24,033 nucleotides of DNA from Phallusia fumigata (Eukaryota; Chordata; Ascidiacea; Phlebobranchia; Ascidiidae): positions 4,279 through 28,311 of the forward strand of contig QXVZ01004078.1 of the NCBI GenBank assembly GCA_008931825.1, read 5' to 3'. Shown here one piece after another: positions 21,301 through 24,033 of the stretch (position 1 is its first letter; each line of letters begins with the position of its first letter). Below the pieces are notes generated by a model, which was given only the letters and a program-made list of their open reading frames with translations, did no database searches and had not been told where the DNA came from. Made by a program: the position numbers and the translations under genes.

Positions 21301-23878
21301 ACCATGTAGAAGAAGCAATCGAATATGAACATCAAAAAGATCTAAATACATTTTAACATTTACATTCAATTTATAAAAAAACAATATATTACTGAAAGCA
21401 GTTATTAGTTATTCTTTTTAAAACTGATGTGTGTAACCATTTTTAAATAGCCCATTTTGAAAAGCGATAATTTGATTTCATAAATTTGGAGGATATCACT
21501 TTAGTATGGTGGTTAGTTTTTTATGTCATCATACCATCGAACCTGTGATAATGTAAAGTCGTCATTCACAGTGACACCTTCATACAAATTTCCCCACTGA
21601 ATGCCGGTGCCTGTAGAAACAAGTCACTGTTTTTGGAGTTACATTGATTTTTGGTTGCTTTTGGTAGTCTGTTAGGACAAATCAGGTTATAATTTATAAA
21701 TGTCCAACTTTTTTGTTACAACGGTTTTTAAAAACTCTAAATTTGTATGCTTATTTATTTGACCAAATTTAGAGTTAACAAAGGAAATTTTGTGTTTAAA
21801 CCAGTGGTTCCCAACCAGGGAGGAATTTGATGAGTTAAGGGGAGGAATTTTCACTTTATAGTAAAGTTATTCATAATAAGTGTAGTATTTCTTTTCAGGC
21901 AGACCAGTGGTTCCAAACGTTTTAATAATTCCTTTTATCACGTCCTATCTAGTGGGGGAGGAATGTAAAGTTCCAAAATAAATAAAAGGGAAAATGCATC
22001 AAAAAATGTTGGGAACGGCTGGCTTAAACTAATATAGCAAGCTTGGTTTGTATTTTTCACAACAGGGTTACCCCTGAATTTGTAAGCAGTGCTGTAACTG
22101 TGTTTTAACAGCAGAATCAAGTCCAAGTGAAGCTTTTGAAACAGCAAATCAGTCTGGGTTTGCAACTAAAATGTATTGTAACTGTTTGAATAAAAAAAAG
22201 TTTTACTAAAAATTCAGTTTTGTAGGTTCTCCCCTTTCACCTTGACAATGGCTGTGTTTTAAAGGAAAAAAATCGGTGCGAACAAAATATAAAGATCAGT
22301 TGTTTAGGAACGGCTTCCACCACAGAAAAACTTTTTATTTTACGGTGTGCTACTGCTACTTGAGTCAAGTGCAGTCATGTGCTAAATATCTACCTCTACT
22401 GCAACACAGTACACACTGTGTGTTTTACCTTTTCCTTCAAACATAGCAATCAGCTGACAGGTGTTGGCCATTGCAAGGTTTGGTAAAATACAGGTCAGCA
22501 ACTTGACAGTAGTGCTCAGCTGGTCGTAATTGTCTTGCATGTACAAGTAAGGCATGTACGTTAAGCCGTAAAGAACACCTCCAGCTGCTGCACCAACATT
22601 GGCTGAAAGTATGGTATAATTCTTTTATGGCATTGCCAAATTTTGATGCTCGATAGGTAACTAAAAATACCAAGCAAAGATAGTTGAGAAAAACATTACT
22701 AAATGATAAACAAACACAGCTTTATGAAATCTGTAACAAGAACATTGCAAAACAACTGACTTATTTCCGAAAGAAAAGTGTGTTTGAAAACTAAATAATG
22801 CAGGTGAAAAGCATTTAATCACATATTTTTGATGTGATATGTATAGCTAAGCTTTAAACAAACAAACTTTAGTATATTACTTGAAGGTATTCTTATTAGC
22901 AAGGTTTTTCTAATGTTTAAAAAACACAATGCAAAAAATAATTATATAAAGCCGTGTTTCCAGCATTTACCTTTGGAGAAAAACGTTGACATAAAAAAGC
23001 TTAGGGTAATGTTTGATGCTGAAAACAACAACAAGAATACAAAAAACAGGGTAACATCACTGTAGGTCAGAACGCTTCCATATGGAGTCTGCCAACAAAC
23101 AGCCGAATTTATATACAGTTCAACATGTAAGCTTAATATATTGCTTTCAAATGCATTTTTTACTTTAATAAAAAAAGAAATTTTGCCACTATTAATTAAG
23201 TGGTACATAACAAGCTTGTGACAAACCTTTAAACATATGTCACTTGATGTGAAAAAAATCTATGAGCTGAAATGATTTTTTGTAAATAGACAGTATGCAA
23301 AACAGAAAGGATAAAACAGCACACTTGCATGTTGTAACCTAAAGGTAAAAAATCATTATTCGTATAAGTAGTACAGTACCTGAAGTTTGCAAAGACCAGC
23401 AATAATGATACAGGAGATGCATAGAAACAATATGTATTTGAGGAACCATGCCAACCAATGCAACCAGTTTGACAAACCCATCATCATCATGTATTCCTGG
23501 ACAAAAACAAGCAACATGAAATAATCCTTCTAAAATAGAAAAACTATTGACATCTCAGAATACTTTAATCATAAGACATTGTAAAAAGCAAAAATATAAT
23601 CCAAGATAGTGTTCAGGATGGCCCATTTTTCGGCATAGGCCAAAAAGCTTAAAGTAGATATATTTCCTGAAAGTATTGTGTATCAGTTCATTTTGTTTGA
23701 TGTAAGGTTTTGTGCACAAAATTTTCAGTTTTCTAATGTTACACACACCAAAACACCCATATAATTTAGCTTGCCTTCATTTTCGACTCCTTTTCCAATA
23801 CCACGCTTCTCACTATCACCAAAGATGTGTATATGAAGCTGAGCATGATGACCAGTGGAAGAGTTCTTTGAATTGCAA
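5542..23878 (-). CDS. ABCA-subfamily (ABCA3-like) full ABC transporter, 5'-partial
   Basis: Thirty exons join in one frame (4,385 nt, about 1,460 residues and a TGA). From the 5' side they are 23775-23878, 23380-23496, 22971-23088, 22429-22602, 21543-21610, 21228-21341, 20571-20729, 20351-20480, 20011-20165, 18788-18943, 17351-17531, 16899-16981, 16635-16831, 14971-15086, 14424-14542, 13940-14036, 13747-13851, 13559-13687, 12664-12850, 12158-12362, 11524-11737, 10914-11066, 10020-10216, 9240-9365, 8584-8781, 7830-8017, 7083-7253, 6476-6660, 6082-6170 and 5542-5691. Order is TMD1, NBD1, linker, TMD2, NBD2, C-terminal domain, as in ABCA proteins, which move lipids across membranes using ATP. 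Alignment to human ABCA3 (1,704 residues) is colinear and lacks the long extracellular domains of ABCA1 or ABCA12, so ABCA3-like is the best label; the exact orthologue is unresolved. About 250 N-terminal residues are off-window. All catalytic motifs are intact and there is no internal stop, so it is not a pseudogene. Two donors are GC. Confidence 0.93.
5777..5840. repeat. Perfect 19-bp inverted repeat (hairpin) in the last intron
   Basis: Bases 5777-5795 (TAGTTTTAAAGGTGTGGCT) are the exact reverse complement of 5822-5840, with a 26-base loop. It lies in the intron between the last two ABCA exons. Both arms are perfect, which suggests recent origin or selection. It could be a tiny fold-back element or a transcribed hairpin. 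Confidence 0.8.
7575..7647 (-). tRNA. Degenerate tRNA-like sequence (pseudo-tRNA or SINE head)
   Basis: On the - strand 73 bases fold close to a cloverleaf: acceptor GTCTGCA/TACAGAC with one C-A mismatch, D-stem GCTC/GAGC, T-stem GTGGG/CCCAC with loop TTTAAAT, and A-box-like TAGCTCAGTTGG. A run of five T follows 4 bases past the end, like a Pol III terminator. The anticodon arm is poor (CAGCC/GGCTT, loop CGAGATA without U33, one extra base before the stem) and the T-loop lacks the usual C. I judge it a tRNA pseudogene or tRNA-derived repeat in an ABCA intron. No amino acid is assigned. Confidence 0.5.
8018..8583. other. ABCA intron, no further feature seen
   Basis: A 566-base AT-rich intron between the two NBD2 exons that carry Walker A and the Q-loop. 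No repeat copy, RNA gene or second open frame with family resemblance was found. Confidence 0.6.
9187..9202. mobile_element. Solo hAT-type terminal repeat
   Basis: AGGTTGGGAACCACTG is the same terminus as the right end of the 17645-18044 element. No matching left end or target duplication was found, so this is an eroded or truncated element in the intron 8782-9239. Its internal part probably extends left to about 9060. Confidence 0.45.
9577..9917. mobile_element. hAT-type MITE with TAGGGTTGCCAAC termini
   Basis: A 341-bp element bounded by perfect 13-bp inverted termini TAGGGTTGCCAAC. It is flanked by an exact 8-bp direct repeat TTTGTGAG (9569-9576 and 9918-9925), the target-site length of hAT transposons. 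It has no coding capacity. It lies in the 654-base intron between exons 9240-9365 and 10020-10216. The perfect target duplication indicates a fairly intact insertion. Confidence 0.88.
10020..14036 (-). CDS. ABCA exons 16-23: second transmembrane domain
   Basis: Exon 13940-14036 gives TM7 ([15 protein letters not shown]). Exons 13747-13851, 13559-13687 and 12664-12850 form the large extracytoplasmic loop, ending with the ABCA3-like [20 protein letters not shown]. Exon 12158-12362 gives TM8 and TM9 ([30 protein letters not shown]). Exon 11524-11737 gives TM10 and TM11 ([32 protein letters not shown]). Exon 10914-11066 is the loop [20 protein letters not shown]. Exon 10020-10216 gives TM12 ([13 protein letters not shown]) and the basic cytoplasmic exit. 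The intron between 13747-13851 and 13559-13687 is only 59 bases. The loop exons are assigned mainly by frame and length, since sequence is weakly conserved there. Confidence 0.87.
10373..10608 (-). mobile_element. hAT-type MITE, CAGTGGTTCCC family, copy 1
   Basis: A 236-bp element with ends AAGTGGTTCCCAACG and (reverse) CAGTGGTTCCCGACC, flanked by the direct repeat GGTTTAGCT (10364-10372 and 10609-10617; 8 or 9 bp depending on where the end is set). Its reverse complement aligns along its length with 21802-22021, including AAGTTATTCAT.ATAAGTGT and TAGTATTTCTTTT. It is intronic and has no coding capacity. Confidence 0.85.
11067..11523. other. ABCA intron, no further feature seen
   Basis: A 457-base AT-rich intron within TMD2. 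Nothing beyond splice sites was recognised. Confidence 0.6.
12927..13334. mobile_element. Probable hAT-type MITE, CAGGGGTG termini
   Basis: The left end CAGGGGTGGGCATGTTTTTC and the right end (reverse) CAGGGGTGTCAAAACTTTT form an imperfect inverted pair typical of hAT elements, 408 bp apart. I could not find a target-site duplication, so the limits are tentative. It lies in the 708-base intron between exons 12664-12850 and 13559-13687. Confidence 0.5.
14424..16831 (-). CDS. ABCA exons 13-15: post-NBD1 region and linker to TMD2
   Basis: Exon 16635-16831 matches the ABCA regulatory segment after NBD1 ([20 protein letters not shown] ... [11 protein letters not shown]). Exon 14971-15086 ([17 protein letters not shown] ... 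SNQPRHAE) is a poorly conserved, charged cytoplasmic linker. It is placed because its phases fit both neighbours and because its frame continues FLR-V as in ABCA3, so it is the least certain exon of this block. Exon 14424-14542 ([20 protein letters not shown]) is the conserved entry to the second half, like NTGLALHCQQFWAMFLKK in ABCA3. The 1,548-base intron between the first two exons is the longest in the window and is rich in repeats. Confidence 0.85.
14566..14699. repeat. Fold-back repeat, 43-base arms
   Basis: Bases 14566-14608 and 14657-14699 are reverse complements at 41 of 43 positions, with a 48-base loop. The outer edge is 22 bases from the acceptor AG (14543-14544) of exon 14424-14542. 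A related single arm plus part of the loop occurs at about 21034-21100. The loop on the - strand contains CTGATGA (14642-14636) and GAAAC (14615-14611), spaced as in hammerhead ribozyme cores, but the helix between them looks poor. Confidence 0.75.
15588..15825 (-). mobile_element. SINE copy 2, truncated, tRNA head missing
   Basis: This aligns over its length with the body of the SINE at 18487-18777, sharing TTCGATTTTTGAAAGTTGGT and AAGTTTCTTGCTCAGGGAAA plus the AAACAAA-type tail. It stops where the tRNA-like head should begin, so it looks like a 5'-truncated retroposed copy. It lies in the 1,548-base ABCA intron. Confidence 0.82.
15998..16140. mobile_element. Possible hAT-like fragment
   Basis: AAGGGTGTGCAACCTGTGAC near the left and GCGGCCCAC near the right resemble the GTGTGCAACCTGCGGCCC-type ends of small hAT elements. 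No clean termini or target duplication were found. It directly precedes the CATAGGC-end element. Confidence 0.3.
16171..16542 (+). mobile_element. CATAGGC-end MITE-like repeat, fullest copy
   Basis: This 372-bp element begins CATAGGCATCGATT and ends AATCGACGCCTATG, an inverted pair with one mismatch in 14. Flanks share CTCAC on both sides but no exact target duplication is clear. It holds an internal hairpin at about 16228-16265 (GGGTGGCAGCC/GCTGCCACCC). The same sequence recurs at 4385-4700 and, right end only, at 21107-21198. A 150-codon frame (16286-16738) crosses it by chance and runs antisense into an ABCA exon. Confidence 0.75.
16899..20729 (-). CDS. ABCA exons 7-12: first nucleotide-binding domain
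   Basis: Exon 20571-20729 is the acidic lead-in ([19 protein letters not shown]). Exon 20351-20480 carries Walker [11 protein letters not shown]. Exon 20011-20165 carries FPPTSG and the Q-loop SLGLCPQFN. Exon 18788-18943 carries the ABC signature LSGGMKRKL. Exon 17351-17531 carries Walker B with the catalytic glutamate ([11 protein letters not shown]) and the H-loop [18 protein letters not shown]. Exon 16899-16981 gives [16 protein letters not shown]. All ATP-binding residues are present, so NBD1 should be catalytically competent. Exon phases agree at every junction. The 3' part of exon 20011-20165 also occurs at 19571-19660, next to the N, as an assembly duplicate that should not be counted as an exon. 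Confidence 0.93.
16982..17350. other. ABCA intron, no further feature seen
   Basis: A 369-base AT-rich intron between the last two NBD1 exons. Nothing beyond splice sites was recognised. Confidence 0.6.
17645..18044. mobile_element. hAT-type MITE with exact 8-bp target duplication
   Basis: A 400-bp element with ends CATTGGTTTCCAACC and (reverse) CAGTGGTTCCCAACC, flanked by AAGTAGCT on both sides (17637-17644 and 18045-18052). Next to the left end is a short internal tandem built on TGTGATATTTTTACAA. The GGGGGTCGCAAC subterminal motif is typical of hAT-derived elements. It has no coding capacity and lies in the 1,256-base intron between two NBD1 exons. Confidence 0.9.
18071..18470. repeat. 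Degenerate AGTCGGAGTC-rich repeat region
   Basis: Recurring AGTCAGAGTCGG, ACTAGGAGT and GTCGGGAGTCAGAG words occur in both halves of this stretch, for example CAGGGTTGCAGAGTC near the left and TCGGTGTCGGGAGTCAGAG near the right. This suggests an old, decayed repeat between the hAT MITE and the SINE. Limits and class are uncertain. Confidence 0.35.
18487..18777 (-). mobile_element. tRNA-headed SINE, fullest copy
   Basis: On the - strand the head has a Pol III A-box TGGCTGAGTGG (18767-18757) and B-box GGTTCTAATCC (18723-18713). A body shared with 15588-15825 follows, then an A-rich tail (ATAAAAACGAAACAAATAAA). The anticodon-arm equivalent is CCTTG/CAAGG. This is the layout of a tRNA-derived short retroposon. 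Its head begins at the eleventh base of the intron, 10 bp from the 3' edge of exon 18788-18943. Confidence 0.85.
19146..19180 (-). mobile_element. SINE fragment
   Basis: AAGTTTCTTGCTCAGGGAAA is identical to the body of the two SINE copies, and the bases before it (AAGCAATGC) also match. Only about 35 bp remain. Confidence 0.5.
19222..20100. repeat. Identical 439-bp duplication around a single N (assembly seam)
   Basis: Bases 19222-19660 and 19662-20100 read identically and are separated only by an N at 19661. The duplicated block carries intron sequence plus the 3' 90 bases of NBD1 exon 20011-20165, so a false partial exon appears at 19571-19660. An exact copy ending precisely at the N is what unmerged overlapping contigs produce. 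Removing one copy would shorten the intron from 1,067 to about 627 bases. Confidence 0.92.
21034..21100 (+). repeat. Relative of the 14566 fold-back element
   Basis: This matches 14569-14633 (AGGAAG.TA..A..., GTAAAACAT, CTACATTTCAACAAAAGCTG) but has only one arm and part of the loop. It lies in the intron between exons 20571-20729 and 21228-21341. Confidence 0.5.
21107..21198 (+). mobile_element. Right-end fragment of the CATAGGC-end repeat
   Basis: Matches the last about 90 bases of the 16171-16542 element, ending GATGCCTATG. It lies about 28 bases past the donor of ABCA exon 21228-21341, in the downstream intron. Confidence 0.6.
21228..23878 (-). CDS. ABCA exons 1-6 of window: first transmembrane domain
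   Basis: Exon 23775-23878 gives TM2 and the conserved loop EKESKMK. Exon 23380-23496 ([14 protein letters not shown], then a hydrophobic run) gives TM3. Exon 22971-23088 gives TM4 and ends STFFSK. Exon 22429-22602 ([12 protein letters not shown] ... [13 protein letters not shown]) covers TM5. Exon 21543-21610 ([17 protein letters not shown]) is the short extracytoplasmic loop. Exon 21228-21341 ([19 protein letters not shown]) is TM6 followed by PWYFPFM. Each piece aligns to human ABCA3 from about residue 255. The first exon begins with two bases of a split codon, so at least one more exon lies upstream; nothing I can assign is left in 23879-24033. The exon end at 21228 is set by codon count and could be off by one. 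Exon 1 uses a GC donor. Confidence 0.9.
21733..21776. repeat. Perfect 13-bp inverted repeat
   Basis: AACTCTAAATTTG at 21733-21745 is the exact reverse complement of 21764-21776, with an 18-base loop. It lies 25 bp left of a hAT MITE in an ABCA intron. It is AT-rich, so chance is possible. Confidence 0.5.
21802..22021 (+). mobile_element. hAT-type MITE, CAGTGGTTCCC family, copy 2
   Basis: A 220-bp element starting CAGTGGTTCCCAACC and ending (reverse) CAGCCGTTCCCAACA, flanked by GTTTAAAC (21794-21801) and GCTTAAAC (22022-22029), 7 of 8 matching. It aligns in opposite orientation with the element at 10373-10608. It lies in the 818-base intron between exons 21543-21610 and 22429-22602. Confidence 0.85.
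22603..22970. other. ABCA intron, no further feature seen
   Basis: A 368-base AT-rich intron in TMD1. Nothing beyond splice sites was recognised. Confidence 0.6.
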
Positions 23879-24033
23879 CTGAATAAAACAACTTTTCTCT
23901 ACTTAGACTGACACCCAGAACACAAAGTTCATATTTTTTAAAACATATCAAAAGACTGTCCACACAAAAATAATGGATTGGACAAAATAATAGTATTTTG
24001 ATCAACGGATGCTCAACACAGCGTGCTTAGATT

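Noticed and set aside
23555-23746. 63-codon - strand frame as an extra ABCA exon
   Set aside because: It does not match ABCA sequence, and the flanking exons already join directly at EKESKMK-EYMM.
5542-23878. Possibility that the transporter is a pseudogene
   Set aside because: Thirty exons join without a stop or frameshift and both ATP sites keep Walker A, Q-loop, signature, Walker B and H-loop residues.
1-24033. CRISPR array, bacterial operon, phage or retroviral genes
   Set aside because: No spaced direct repeats, no prokaryotic gene organisation, and no polymerase, integrase or structural gene similarity was seen on either strand.

Overview
This is a eukaryotic nuclear window, most likely from an ascidian tunicate of the Ciona type. 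The basis is chordate-like protein similarity, short AT-rich introns, and dense small hAT-like, tRNA-derived and other MITE-type repeats. The species cannot be proven from sequence alone. No bacterial features, CRISPR array, virus or toxin gene was seen.

Three protein-coding genes are supported. (1) COPS3/CSN3, a COP9 signalosome subunit, is on the + strand at 1725-3056 as one uninterrupted 443-codon exon. (2) SDHAF2, the succinate dehydrogenase flavinylation factor, is on the + strand at 3427-4865. Its four short exons join in frame to 144 residues. (3) A large ABCA-subfamily (ABCA3-like) full ABC transporter is on the - strand, from beyond the right edge to a stop at 5542. Thirty exons in the window join in one reading frame to about 1,460 residues: TMD1 without its first part, NBD1, linker, TMD2, NBD2 and the C-terminal domain. 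Roughly 250 N-terminal residues lie outside the window. SDHAF2 and the transporter converge, with polyadenylation signals at 4908 and 5488.

Layout: 1-1680, no recognised gene; 1725-3056, COPS3; 3427-4913, SDHAF2; 4914-5487, convergent spacer; 5488-24033, ABC transporter, with all remaining sequence intronic. The six longest introns apart from the one with the assembly seam all hold mobile-element copies. These include three hAT-type MITEs with near-perfect target-site duplications plus a related fourth, a family with CATAGGC ends (three copies), a tRNA-headed SINE (one full copy, one truncated, one fragment), a fold-back element and a degenerate tRNA-like sequence.

At 19661 there is a single N flanked by two identical 439-bp copies (19222-19660 and 19662-20100). 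This is best read as an unmerged contig overlap, not a real duplication. The three genes have unrelated roles (cullin deneddylation, complex II assembly, lipid transport), and nothing suggests a shared pathway. I found no undescribed biological system. The best leads are the splice-site peculiarities (two GC donors, a SINE 10 bp from a donor), the fold-back element with hammerhead-like core motifs, and the seam.
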